Assembly (NCBI GenBank): GCA_947498935.1
Contig: CANMMM010000008.1
Span: 62,001 to 126,000, forward strand
Direction of reading: 5' to 3'
DNA from: an uncultured Aquimarina sp.
Lineage (GTDB): Bacteria > Bacteroidota > Bacteroidia > Flavobacteriales > Flavobacteriaceae
Length of the DNA: 64,000 nt
Shown: piece after piece, positions 9,116 to 17,946 of the stretch
Layout of the letters: each line of letters opens with the position of its first letter
How positions within the stretch are numbered: the stretch's first letter is position 1
The notes under the pieces: generated by a model
Seen by the model: only the letters and a program-made list of their open reading frames with translations
Database searches by the model: none
Told to the model about the DNA's origin: nothing
Made by a program: the position numbers and the translations under genes

Positions 9116-10063
9116 TTACTGAGTTGCTTCCAAAATCTTTTTTAATACCAATTGAGCAGCATAGGTTCTATTATTCGCCTGCTGTATCACCAATGAATTC
9201 TCACTTTCGATCACACTATCGTCTACTACTACATTTCTTCGCACTGGCAGACAATGCATAAATTTCCCTCCATTAGTCAATGCCATTTTCTCTGCGGTAA
9301 TTCGCCAACTAGCATCCTGTAATGTCTGACCGTAGTCCGTGTAGGCACTCCAATTTTTTACATATACAAAATCGGCATCTTGTAAGGCTTTTTCTTGATT
9401 GTACTCTATGGGCACCTGATTGGTAATTTGACTGGCTAACTCAAACCCCACTGGGTGGGTAATCACAAAATCTGCATCCATACGCTGTACCATTTCTGCA
9501 AAAGAATTGGCTACTGCCTGTGGCAACGCCTTTGGATGAGGCGCCCATGAAAGTACTATTTTTGGTTTATGTATTGGTGTATGTTCTACAATAGTAATTG
9601 CATCTGTTAATGCTTGCAAAGGATGTCCCGTAGCACTCTCCATATTTATGATAGGAATGCTCGCATACTGCATAAAACTATTCAGCACCTGCTCTTGGTA
9701 ATCCTCTTCTCTATTCTCTAATGTTGCAAAAGCTCGAATCGCTAGTACATCACAGTACTGAGATACCACCTGTGCTGCTTCTTTTACATGTTCTGAAGTT
9801 CCCTGATCCATCACCGTACCATCACCATACTCCAATGACCAGCCCTCTCCTGTAAAATTCATCACGATTACATTCATTCCCAAGTTCAATGCTGCTTTTT
9901 GTGTACTCAATCGCGTACGTAAACTAGGATTAAAAAATAATAATCCGACCGTCTTATCCATCCCCAAAGCTTTGTGTTGCAAAGGCGCTTTTTTCAGTGC
10001 GATGGCTTCATCTACCCATCTATCGAGTGCATCTATATCTTGTATCGAGAAATAATTTTGCAT
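9116..10063 (-). CDS. argF': N-succinylornithine (or N-acetylornithine) carbamoyltransferase
   Basis: From Met10063 the protein is 315 residues and aligns without gaps at its start to the Bacteroides fragilis enzyme (QDI at 8-10, FFNPSLRTRLSTQ from about 43). Later motifs include ATGHPLQALTDAIT, WAPHPKALPQAVANSF and FMHCLPVRRNV. Family knowledge: residue 90 (Pro in the Bacteroides succinylornithine enzyme, Glu in Xanthomonas acetylornithine enzyme) sets substrate choice, and a Glu-to-Ser change is reported to give succinyl specificity. Here it is Ser90 (MDQGTSEH), favouring N-succinylornithine. An upstream ATG at 10093 would add ten unconserved residues. The product is N-acylcitrulline. A copy of repeat R1 separates it from proB. 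Confidence 0.92.
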   Translation of the reverse strand: MQNYFSIQDIDALDRWVDEAIALKKAPLQHKALGMDKTVGLLFFNPSLRTRLSTQKAALNLGMNVIVMNFTGEGWSLEYGDGTVMDQGTSEHVKEAAQVVSQYCDVLAIRAFATLENREEDYQEQVLNSFMQYASIPIINMESATGHPLQALTDAITIVEHTPIHKPKIVLSWAPHPKALPQAVANSFAEMVQRMDADFVITHPVGFELASQITNQVPIEYNQEKALQDADFVYVKNWSAYTDYGQTLQDASWRITAEKMALTNGGKFMHCLPVRRNVVVDDSVIESENSLVIQQANNRTYAAQLVLKKILEATQ

Positions 10064-10109
10064 ACTATTTTCTTTTTTTAGTTGTGTATCCATATTGGAT
10101 CGTTTATTA

Positions 10110-10199
10110 GGGCGTTACCCACAAGGGGTCGGGCTATCCGCTACAATTCCTCGCACCTCCTGCGTCGGGCTGTGGGATTTCCACTACTATCCCTAACGC
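10110..10199 (-). repeat. Dispersed structured repeat R1, copy 2
   Basis: Full copy in reverse orientation inserted within the arginine operon between proB and argF', in a gap of about 220 bp. The variable stem has GCCC with GGTGC as in copies 1 and 4, and the 3' hairpin is extended to CCC-TTGT-GGG. Confidence 0.85.
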
Positions 10200-10313
10200 G
10201 GCAATTGTTTTATCAGCTACATTGATGTACACATATGTGCAATGATGTGCCTTATTCCCTTATATATATATGATATACTATCGCTACACAACTACATTCT
10301 TTACTTCATTACG

Positions 10314-11108
10314 TTAGATAACTTCCTTTCGATACTGCCCACTAATACGCGTAAACGCCGTTGTATTCTGAATTGCATCGACTAAAAAATTATCCGATAA
10401 TCCATTGATTATCCATGTCTCTATCTGTGCTTCTTGTGCTATTTTAGCCGCTTGCACTTTTGATTTCATCCCTCCCGTTCCGTGCGTGGATTTAGCCGCT
10501 ACAATTTCGTCTGCTATCGCATCTAAATCAGTTACCTCTGGTATGGTCTGAAATGTTTTATCCTCTACAGATGCCTTGGTACAAATACCATTGGTATTCG
10601 TAGCAATTGCCAAAATATCTGCTTCTAATAAAGTAGCGGTCAAAGCCGCTAGCTTATCATTATCCCCAAATTTGATCTCGTCTGTCGCCACCGTATCATT
10701 TTCATTGATAATAGGGATGTAATTATTAGCAATCAATACATTAATCGTATTGACAATATTTTTCTTAGAGACCTCTCTTTCAAAATCCGAATAGGACAAT
10801 AAACATTGAGAGGTTAATAATCCTATATCTCTGTAGCTTTCCTGAAAAATACGCATCAAATGTGGTTGCCCAATAGATGCCAACGCTTGTTTGACAGTAA
10901 TCTCCTTTCCATTACTTTCTAAATTCACAAACTGCTTTGCTACTGCAATAGCGCCAGAACTAACGATCACAAACTCGTATTCTTCTTGCAATGCTACTAT
11001 TTGCCTACCGATATCCTCAATCTTGCCTCTAGAGATATGATCCGTTTCCTTGGTCAATACATTAGACCCTATCTTGAGTACAATACGCTTTTTATCTGAT
11101 CTGCCCAT
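10314..11108 (-). CDS. proB: Glutamate 5-kinase
   Basis: The 264-residue protein has the kinase core only: RIVLKIGSNVLTKE at the start, VSSGAIAVAK (about residue 50), ENDTVATDEIKFGDNDKLAA (about 140) and a Gly-rich GTGGMKSKVQAAK. The C-terminal PUA domain of E. coli ProB (367 residues) is absent, as in several other bacterial forms. It makes glutamyl-5-phosphate for proline synthesis. It overlaps proA by 17 bp, so the two are translationally linked. Confidence 0.94.
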   Translation of the reverse strand: MGRSDKKRIVLKIGSNVLTKETDHISRGKIEDIGRQIVALQEEYEFVIVSSGAIAVAKQFVNLESNGKEITVKQALASIGQPHLMRIFQESYRDIGLLTSQCLLSYSDFEREVSKKNIVNTINVLIANNYIPIINENDTVATDEIKFGDNDKLAALTATLLEADILAIATNTNGICTKASVEDKTFQTIPEVTDLDAIADEIVAAKSTHGTGGMKSKVQAAKIAQEAQIETWIINGLSDNFLVDAIQNTTAFTRISGQYRKEVI

Positions 11109-12288
11109 CTCCGTGTATGTACCATTTATTTGTGACCAAATGTTGTAAACCTATAGGGCCTCTTTGGTGCAATTTATCCGTGCTTATTGCCAATTCACCT
11201 CCTAGCCCTAATTGGAACCCATCGGTAAATCTACTCGATGCATTGTGGTATACAGCTGCACAATCTACCGCTGCCATAAAAGAAGCTGCCTCCTCTTGGT
11301 TTCTGGTAATGATCACCGCAGAGTGTCCACCACTATACGTATTGATCTTAGTAATCGCTTCTGGTACATCGCTCGTCTCTCCGATCACAATCTTGTAATC
11401 TAGAAATTCCTCGAACCATACATTTTCATCCCCTATTGGAGTCACCTCTTCGTAGTTCGCTAATGAGCTATCTCCTAAAATCTCTACATTATAATTCTTA
11501 AGCGTAGTGATCAGGTTTCTTACAAAATCTTCTTTATTTGGCAGATTTTTATCAATCAACACCTTATCCACAGCATTACAAGCAGATATTTTATCTGTCT
11601 TTCCATTAATGATATTATCTAATGCCAAAGCTCTGTCGGCTTCGCTATGTACATAGACGAAGTTATTCCCTCTACCACTTACGATTACTGGGCAGGTAGC
11701 ATGTTGTTTTACAAAGGCAATTAATCGTTCGCCTCCTCTAGGTACGATCAAGTCTACAGGCTGTGTAGGTTTCTCTAAAAATGCCTGTGTCTCTGTTCTG
11801 TTATAATTCAGATACGTAACCCAATCCGTAGCAATTTGATATTTTTCTAAGGCTTGGTGCCATAGTTGTACGATGGCTAGATTAGAATTCAAAGATTCTT
11901 TTCCACCTTTTAGCAAAATTTTGTTTCCCGATTTAAAAGCAATTCCTGCAGCCTCTATCGTTACATCAGGTCTAGATTCATAAATGATCAATACAGTACC
12001 AAAAGAAGCAGTCTTATTATACACCTGCATTCCATTATCGTGCTGAAACTTAAAACGCTCTACCCCTACAGGATCTTCTTGTGCTGCTAGCTGCTGCAAT
12101 GAATCGATCATTCCTGCAATCTTAGCATCATCTACCTTTAATCGATCTCTCATGGCTACATCATCTCCAGTGTAGGCCGCTAAATCTTGTTGATTGGCAG
12201 CTATAATAGCATCTTTATGAGCAGCTACCAATGTGATCATCTCTTCTAGTACAGCATTGCGCTGTGATATATTTAAAACTTGGCTCAT
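11092..12288 (-). CDS. proA: Glutamate-5-semialdehyde dehydrogenase (gamma-glutamyl phosphate reductase)
   Basis: The 398-residue aldehyde-dehydrogenase-fold protein has YESRPDVTIEAAGIAFKSGN, LIVPRGGERLI and the catalytic-Cys region KISACNAVDKVL (Cys near residue 234). HQRGPIGLQHLVTNKW is a typical ProA C-terminus. It reduces glutamyl-5-phosphate to glutamate semialdehyde with NADPH. It lies 4 bp after argD and overlaps proB. Proline and arginine enzymes are interleaved in this operon, so both pathways are probably regulated together. Confidence 0.95.
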   Translation of the reverse strand: MSQVLNISQRNAVLEEMITLVAAHKDAIIAANQQDLAAYTGDDVAMRDRLKVDDAKIAGMIDSLQQLAAQEDPVGVERFKFQHDNGMQVYNKTASFGTVLIIYESRPDVTIEAAGIAFKSGNKILLKGGKESLNSNLAIVQLWHQALEKYQIATDWVTYLNYNRTETQAFLEKPTQPVDLIVPRGGERLIAFVKQHATCPVIVSGRGNNFVYVHSEADRALALDNIINGKTDKISACNAVDKVLIDKNLPNKEDFVRNLITTLKNYNVEILGDSSLANYEEVTPIGDENVWFEEFLDYKIVIGETSDVPEAITKINTYSGGHSAVIITRNQEEAASFMAAVDCAAVYHNASSRFTDGFQLGLGGELAISTDKLHQRGPIGLQHLVTNKWYIHGDGQIR

Positions 12289-12292
12289 GTAT

Positions 12293-13432
12293 CTATACGT
12301 TTTCAGCTACTAAAATAGTAGATAAGGCATTTATGAATTGGTCTATCTCTGGTTTCCCTATAGTCAATGGAGGTAATATTCGTAAGACATTTTTATTTTT
12401 AGCACCACCTGTAAAGATATGTGCATCATAAATTAGCTTTTTTCGTAGTGCTCCTACTTCTTCTCCAAACTCTATTCCCAGCATCAACCCTCGTCCTTTG
12501 ATCTTTTGAACACCTGGTAATTGATTAGCTTGTTCTTGGAAATACGCTCCTGTAAGTCTGGCATTATCAATCAGATTTTCGGCTTCTAATACTTCTAATA
12601 CTGCTAGTGTAGCTACACATGCCAAGTGATTTCCTCCAAAGGTAGTCCCTAGCATTCCATAACTCGGCTCTATATGTGGGGCGATCATGACTCCACCCAC
12701 AGGGAATCCATTCCCCATTCCTTTAGCTATCGAAATGATATCTGGTGTAATGCCATGGTGCTGGTGTCCAAAAAACAGCCCTGTACGTCCGAATCCAGAT
12801 TGTACTTCATCTAGAATCAACATTGCTTTATACTGCTTACATAATTGCTCTAGTGCCTTAAAAAACTCCGTAGTCCCTTCGTCTAATCCTCCTACTCCTT
12901 GTATCGGTTCTATGATCACTGCACACACATCTCCTTTGGCCAGTTCGCTTTCTAATTGCGCTACATCATTAAGTGGCAAGAAGGTGACAGCCTGCTGCTG
13001 ATTCAGCGGTGCATTGATAGCAGGGTTATCTGTAGCCGCTACTGCTGCAGAGGTTCTTCCATGAAAACCATTATCAAAGGCAATTACTCTTGATTTTTTG
13101 GTGTAAAAAGATGCTAATTTTAATGCATTTTCATTGGCTTCTGCTCCCGAATTACACAAAAACAATTGGTAGTCTTCAAACCCTGATAAGGTACCTAATT
13201 TAGTAGCCAATTGTGTTTGCAATCCATTGTGTACTGCATTGGAGTAAAATCCTATTTGTGCTACTTGCTCCTGTACTCTTTTTACATAATGCGGATGTGC
13301 ATGACCAATAGAGATCACCGCATGCCCTCCGTATAAATCTAAGTATTCTACACCATTTTTATCGATTACTGTACTATCATATGCCTTTACAGGCTCTACA
13401 TCATATAATGGATATACATCGAATAGTTTCAT
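12293..13432 (-). CDS. argD: N-acyl-ornithine aminotransferase (class III, PLP)
   Basis: The 379-residue protein has GGHAVISIGHAHPHYV, NSGAEANENALKLA (PLP phosphate site), the DEVQSGFGRTG motif and the PLP lysine in ISIAKGMGNGFPVGG (about residue 236). It transaminates N-acyl-glutamate semialdehyde to N-acylornithine. A related use is ornithine aminotransferase, but its place between proC and proA in the arginine operon supports ArgD. It is separated from proC by 53 bp and from proA by 4 bp. Confidence 0.93.
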   Translation of the reverse strand: MKLFDVYPLYDVEPVKAYDSTVIDKNGVEYLDLYGGHAVISIGHAHPHYVKRVQEQVAQIGFYSNAVHNGLQTQLATKLGTLSGFEDYQLFLCNSGAEANENALKLASFYTKKSRVIAFDNGFHGRTSAAVAATDNPAINAPLNQQQAVTFLPLNDVAQLESELAKGDVCAVIIEPIQGVGGLDEGTTEFFKALEQLCKQYKAMLILDEVQSGFGRTGLFFGHQHHGITPDIISIAKGMGNGFPVGGVMIAPHIEPSYGMLGTTFGGNHLACVATLAVLEVLEAENLIDNARLTGAYFQEQANQLPGVQKIKGRGLMLGIEFGEEVGALRKKLIYDAHIFTGGAKNKNVLRILPPLTIGKPEIDQFINALSTILVAENV

Positions 13433-13485
13433 AATGTGTATGTTTTTCCCACTACAGCAGTGTATTGTACACTACTACAGTATCA

Positions 13486-14280
13486 TTACTTTATTGTATT
13501 AATTTTTTCGTAAGAAGCCATGACTCCTTTAATTACCGAGGAACTCAATCCTTGGTGCTCCATTTCGTTCAATCCCTCGATCGTACATCCTTGTGGCGTG
13601 GTTACTTTATCGATCTCTCGCTCAGGATGCGTTCCATTTTCTGCGACCAATTTAGCTGCTCCGATAGCCGTTTGTACCGCAATTACCTGCGCTTCGTGCG
13701 GATGGAAGCCCATTTGTATACCTCCTTGTATCATTGCTCTTAGAAAGCGTAGAAAGAAAGCAATCCCACTCGCTCCTAGCACAGTGGCTGCTTGCATCAA
13801 TCGTTCTTCTATCAATAAGGTTTCTCCGATGGTATCAAACATTTTCTGCACCATCACTACTTCTTCTTTTACATCGTCATTGGCACAAATACAAGTCATA
13901 GATAACTTCTTAGCCGCTCCTGTATTGGGCATCACACGTACTACCTTATTATTGGGTACTACCGCATTGATTTCTGCAATAGCAGTACCTGTAACTGTAG
14001 AAATTAACACTTGATCTGAAGTCAGCACTTCTTTAATTTCTTCGAGAACGGTATCCAATTGTCTTGGCTGTACACATAGAATCACCCATTGTACTCCTTG
14101 TATCGCTCCTATAATATCTTGCGAAGTAGTAACTCCTAGTTTATCTTCTACTTCTCTAAGGTTGTATTTTGATTTATCTACTACAGTGATATTTTTTGCT
14201 TCGAATAAATCACTAGTCGCTAATCCCGAAATAATGGACTTTCCTAAATTACCCCCGCCTATGATGGTTATCCTATTCAT
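13486..14280 (-). CDS. proC: Pyrroline-5-carboxylate reductase
   Basis: From the ATG at 14280 the protein is 264 residues and begins with a Rossmann motif (MNRITIIGGGNLGKSI). The C-terminal signature GCTIEGLNEMEHQGLSSSV is the family's substrate-binding and dimer region, with VMPNTGAA in the middle. It reduces pyrroline-5-carboxylate to proline. The open frame continues upstream to 14349 and overlaps argC by 11 bp, but those 23 extra residues are basic and unlike ProC, so the start at 14280 is preferred. Confidence 0.94.
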   Translation of the reverse strand: MNRITIIGGGNLGKSIISGLATSDLFEAKNITVVDKSKYNLREVEDKLGVTTSQDIIGAIQGVQWVILCVQPRQLDTVLEEIKEVLTSDQVLISTVTGTAIAEINAVVPNNKVVRVMPNTGAAKKLSMTCICANDDVKEEVVMVQKMFDTIGETLLIEERLMQAATVLGASGIAFFLRFLRAMIQGGIQMGFHPHEAQVIAVQTAIGAAKLVAENGTHPEREIDKVTTPQGCTIEGLNEMEHQGLSSSVIKGVMASYEKINTIK

Positions 14281-14338
14281 TGTTATTGTATTATTACTAT
14301 ACGTTTGCTCCCTACGCGTTTTTCTTTTATGAAATAAT

Positions 14339-15316
14339 TTAAAAGGCACTGGCTTTTAATGCCAATCCTGTTTTCTCTTCTAATCCAAACATGAGATTCA
14401 TATTATGAATCGCTTGCCCAGATGCCCCTTTGATTAGGTTATCGATTACAGAGGTGATGAGTAGCATTCCACTCTTTTTGGTAACATGTATGATACACTT
14501 ATTGGTATTCACTACCTGCTTGATATGGATTGCTTCCTCAGATACAACTGTAAATGCCGCATCTTTATAATAGTCTTTGTACAAGGCTACAGCATCCTGC
14601 TCTGTCCCTTCAAAAGGTGTATACATCGTAGCATAAATTCCTTTGCTAAAATTCCCACGATTAGGAATAAAAAACAATGGTGCTTCACAATCCTGCTGTA
14701 ATTGCTGTATACTCTGGTTGATCTCTCCTAAATGCTGATGCGAAAACACCTTGTAACTCGAAAAATTATTATCTCTCCAACTAAAATGTGTGGTAGCACT
14801 TGGCATCACTCCTGCTCCTGTACTTCCTGTAGTGGCATTGATATGCACTGCCTCTTTGATATTACCAGAAGCGGCTAATGGCAGTAATCCTAATTGTATT
14901 GCTGTTGCAAAACATCCTGGATTGGCGATATTAGCTGCTTGTACGATCTCCTCTTTTTGTAATTCGGGTAATCCGTATACAAATTCTCTGCCTAAAAATG
15001 CTTTATCTTCTGTCAATCTAAAATCGTTTCCTAAATCGATGACTTTTGTAGCTGCATCAAAGGTGTGTGCTTCTAAAAAAGCTCTAGACCTTCCATGTCC
15101 TAGGCATAAAAACACTACATCTACTGATGGATTTACAGTATCTGTAAAATTTAGTGTTGTTTCTCCTACGAGATCTGTATGCTGTCCTGCTATGGGTTTT
15201 CCTGCATTGGTCGTACTGAATACAAAATCCAATGTTACCTGTGGGTGGTGTACTAATAAGCGTAGTAATTCACCCGCAGTATAACCTGACCCCCCTATAA
15301 TACCTACTTTGATCAT
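14339..15316 (-). CDS. argC: N-acyl-gamma-glutamyl-phosphate reductase
   Basis: The 325-residue protein starts with VGIIGGSGYTAGELLRLL (NADP site). The catalytic Cys lies in NPGCFATAIQLGLLPL (about residue 137), followed by TGSTGAGVMPSATTHFSWR. It reduces the N-acyl-glutamyl phosphate made by ArgB. The ATG overlaps the argG stop codon (4 bp shared). Confidence 0.95.
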   Translation of the reverse strand: MIKVGIIGGSGYTAGELLRLLVHHPQVTLDFVFSTTNAGKPIAGQHTDLVGETTLNFTDTVNPSVDVVFLCLGHGRSRAFLEAHTFDAATKVIDLGNDFRLTEDKAFLGREFVYGLPELQKEEIVQAANIANPGCFATAIQLGLLPLAASGNIKEAVHINATTGSTGAGVMPSATTHFSWRDNNFSSYKVFSHQHLGEINQSIQQLQQDCEAPLFFIPNRGNFSKGIYATMYTPFEGTEQDAVALYKDYYKDAAFTVVSEEAIHIKQVVNTNKCIIHVTKKSGMLLITSVIDNLIKGASGQAIHNMNLMFGLEEKTGLALKASAF

Positions 15317-16503
15317 GAGTTGCTAGGATTTACGTTATGATAAATTTTATTGGCGTTTCCGTAGATTTTGATGAATCCTTTGGCATCTTCGGATGTCCAC
15401 GAGTTATTCATTTCTCCGTACTGTCCGAAATCAGATTTCATCATATCGTGGTCTGATTCGATTCCTTCTAATACAAAATGATACGGACGTAATTGTACTT
15501 TTACATCTCCTGTTACAGATTTTTGCGAATCGTCTAAAAACACTTCGATATTTCGCATTACTGGATCTAGGTAATTCCCCTCGTGTAATAACATTCCATA
15601 CCAATTAGCCAACTGTTCTTTCCAATATTGCTGCCACTTGGTCAATACATGTTTTTCTAATAGGTGATGTGCTTTGATAATCACTAGCGGTGCTGCTGCT
15701 TCAAAACCAACTCTCCCTTTGATACCTATAATCGTATCTCCTACATGTATATCTCTACCGATGGCAAATGCACTGGCTATGGCTTCTAATTTTTGGATAT
15801 TTTTTACAGGGGTATCTTTTTCGCCATTCAGCCCTACTAATTCTCCTTTTTCGAAATTAAGGGTGATAGTTTCTTCTGATTCTTTCTGTAATTGGCTTGG
15901 GTAAGCTGCTTCTGGAAGGGAGCTATGAGAGGTTAGGGTTTCTTTTCCCCCTACACTTGTCCCCCATATTCCTTTATTGATAGAATACTGCGCTTTTTCC
16001 CAACTGTAGTGTACGCCGTGCTTTTCTAAGTAGGTTACTTCTTCCTGTCTAGATAGTTTTAAATCTCTGATCGGTGTGATAATCTCGATTTCTGGAGCCA
16101 ATGTTTGGAAAATCACATCGAATCTGATTTGATCATTCCCTGCACCTGTACTGCCATGCGCTATATATTTTGCACCTACTTTCTTTGCATATTCTATTAC
16201 TTCGATTGCTTGGAAAATACGTTCTGCACTTACGGATAGTGGGTAGGTATTATTTTTTAATACATTTCCGAAAATAAGGTACTTAATCGCTTTTTGGTAG
16301 AATTCCTCTAAGATGGTTTTATTTACGTGCGAAGAAGTTCCTAATTCATAGGCTCTTTTTTCTGTGGCAGCTAATTCCTCTTCAGAAAAACCACCTGTAT
16401 TGACCAAAATGGTGTGTACTTCTAGGTTTTTTTCGTGAATAAGGTATTTTACACAATAGGATGTATCCAAACCTCCACTGTAGGCTACTACTACTTTTTC
16501 CAT
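15313..16503 (-). CDS. argG: Argininosuccinate synthase
   Basis: The 396-residue protein has the ATP P-loop VVAYSGGLDTSYCVKYL at the N-terminus, IAHGSTGAGNDQIRFD (about residue 110) and YSINKGIWGTSVGGKE. It joins citrulline and aspartate at the cost of ATP. It overlaps the GNAT gene upstream by 13 bp and argC downstream by 4 bp, so it lies near the head of the arginine/proline operon. Confidence 0.96.
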   Translation of the reverse strand: MEKVVVAYSGGLDTSYCVKYLIHEKNLEVHTILVNTGGFSEEELAATEKRAYELGTSSHVNKTILEEFYQKAIKYLIFGNVLKNNTYPLSVSAERIFQAIEVIEYAKKVGAKYIAHGSTGAGNDQIRFDVIFQTLAPEIEIITPIRDLKLSRQEEVTYLEKHGVHYSWEKAQYSINKGIWGTSVGGKETLTSHSSLPEAAYPSQLQKESEETITLNFEKGELVGLNGEKDTPVKNIQKLEAIASAFAIGRDIHVGDTIIGIKGRVGFEAAAPLVIIKAHHLLEKHVLTKWQQYWKEQLANWYGMLLHEGNYLDPVMRNIEVFLDDSQKSVTGDVKVQLRPYHFVLEGIESDHDMMKSDFGQYGEMNNSWTSEDAKGFIKIYGNANKIYHNVNPSNS

Positions 16504-17132
16504 AACAACAGTTGTTTATTATTTGTAAGCATTGCTTGCTTAATTTTTTTTAATCTTTTAATGACGGCTTTGTCAAACCAATTTTCTTTTTTATGCTCTT
16601 TCTTTGCTGGATCATATAACATCCCTGTACACAGGCACATTTTATGTTCTTTAGAGACTAGTATATCATAATTGGTACAGGTTTTACATCCTGCCCAAAA
16701 TTTAGGATCGTCTGTGAGTTCAGAAAAAGTAACGGGTTTGTATCCTAATTCTGAGTTTATTTTCATGACCGCCAATCCTGTGGTAATTCCAAACACCTTT
16801 GATGAAGGGTATTTCTCTAATGAATAATTAAAGGTGAATTCTTTGATTCTTTTGGCCAACCCTTGTTTTCTGTAATCTGGATGCACAATCAATCCAGAGT
16901 GCGCTACATATTTTTCATGCCCCCATACTTCTATGTAGCAAAATCCAGCAAATTTTCCTTCGCACAATGCAATGATCGCATTTCCATTCTCCATTTTAGT
17001 TTGTATATACGTGGGGGTACGTTTTGCGATTCCTGTACCTCTTACCTTAGCAGAGTTAGAAATCACCTCACATATTTCTTGTGCATACACAAAATGATCC
17101 TTTGTGGCTATAATGATCTTTATCGGTTTCAT
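16491..17132 (-). CDS. GNAT acyltransferase, candidate N-acyl-glutamate synthase
   Basis: The 213-residue protein has the GNAT core: AIIALCEGKFAGFCYIEVWG, then HSGLIVHPDYRKQGLAKRIKE (acyl-CoA pyrophosphate loop, about residues 95-115). The tail is Cys-rich (WAGCKTCTNYDIL, then KMCLCTGMLYD), which could bind a metal. It is the first gene of the arginine operon. No argA or argJ homologue is seen, and the pathway needs an enzyme that acylates glutamate. Genetic work in Bacteroides has assigned a gene of this sort to that step, as I recall. Succinyl-CoA may be the donor given the succinylornithine-type carbamoyltransferase. Function is inferred from place and fold. Confidence 0.75.
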   Translation of the reverse strand: MKPIKIIIATKDHFVYAQEICEVISNSAKVRGTGIAKRTPTYIQTKMENGNAIIALCEGKFAGFCYIEVWGHEKYVAHSGLIVHPDYRKQGLAKRIKEFTFNYSLEKYPSSKVFGITTGLAVMKINSELGYKPVTFSELTDDPKFWAGCKTCTNYDILVSKEHKMCLCTGMLYDPAKKEHKKENWFDKAVIKRLKKIKQAMLTNNKQLLLWKK

Positions 17133-17758
17133 AAACGGATGTCGTCTATCAAAGATTTATTGATTTGATATTTTTTTGAATTTGATATATTGATACACAC
17201 TAAGAAATCGTATACTAAATATACTATTTTAAAATAGCAATTTGTGGTAAAATTCTGATATTTCTCGTGCTGCTTTATAGGGGAAATAGGACGCACCTAT
17301 TTCAAAAGTATGTTAAACCCACAAGGGGCGGCGAAAACGAACTGTTATCGTTGAAGAATTAATAAATAGCCGCTTTGGCAGCGCGCTTAATGTACTTGTA
17401 GTGTTTTGTTTCGCTTTCATAATAGTAACTCTAAATCGTCGGCCGAAGCCCCTTTCGTTAACTAGATGTGCAATATTACTTATTATTACTTACAAAACAC
17501 GCGTCTAGCAATGATTTTTGTAAATTTTTATGATATTACTATTTTTTTACTGTTTTTACACAAAATCCTCAACTAAAATAAAGAAAAAGCTTTAAGTTTT
17601 AATAAAAAGTTACTTTTTCAGAACACATACCCTAGCTTTTAATCGAATTTAAACACTTATAATAATGAAATTCAGCTATTAAAACTCTTTATTATAGCTT
17701 ATTCTAAAAAAACATACATCTTTTTTCACAACTCTTTATAGATCGTAGCCGTATAGTT
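17133..17758. other. Intergenic region upstream of the arginine operon
   Basis: No gene is supported. The first 130 bp before the GNAT start should hold the arginine-operon promoter, but no full TTG/TAnnTTTG pair was found; a small inverted repeat GTATA-CTAAA-TATAC is at 17210-17224. A degenerate element with inverted ends lies at 17312-17462. The rest is very AT-rich. Confidence 0.5.
17312..17462. repeat. Possible degenerate element with imperfect inverted ends
   Basis: One end reads GTTAAACCCACAAGGGGCGG, and the reverse complement of the other reads GTTAACGAAAGGGGCTTCGG. The 150 bp between are more GC-rich than the surroundings. This is the only copy in the window; it may be a decayed relative of R1, whose ends also contain CACAAGGGG-like sequence. 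Confidence 0.35.
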
Positions 17759-17843
17759 GCGTTAGGGATAGGAGCGGCATCCTTTTTGTTTTCTTTTCAA
17801 AACAAAAAGATACAGCGGATAGCCCGACCCTTGGGGAACGCCC
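17759..17843 (+). repeat. Dispersed structured repeat R1, copy 3 (variant B)
   Basis: The ends match R1 (GCGTTAGGGAT ... CCGACCCTTGGGGAACGCCC), but the central two stems are replaced by one long hairpin: CTTTTTGTTTT and AAAACAAAAAG around the loop CTTTTC. The same replacement occurs at 37383-37467. Confidence 0.8.
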
Positions 17844-17856
17844 TCATCAATTACAA

Positions 17857-17897
17857 CAAAAAAAAGCTCCATCAAACACGGATGCTGATAGAGCTTT
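17857..17897 (-). terminator. Terminator of the beta-barrel protein gene
   Basis: AAAGCTC-C-ATCA pairs with TGAT-A-GAGCTTT (one mismatch), followed on the minus strand by T8. It lies 50 bp past the stop codon of the gene ending at 17947. Confidence 0.8.
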
Positions 17898-17946
17898 CTT
17901 TGAAACATATGAATTGACATGTTTATAAGTCTGTCATACTTTTCTA

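Noticed and set aside
17133..17260. Leader peptide with Arg codons before the arginine operon
   Set aside because: No short frame with Arg runs followed by a terminator was found.
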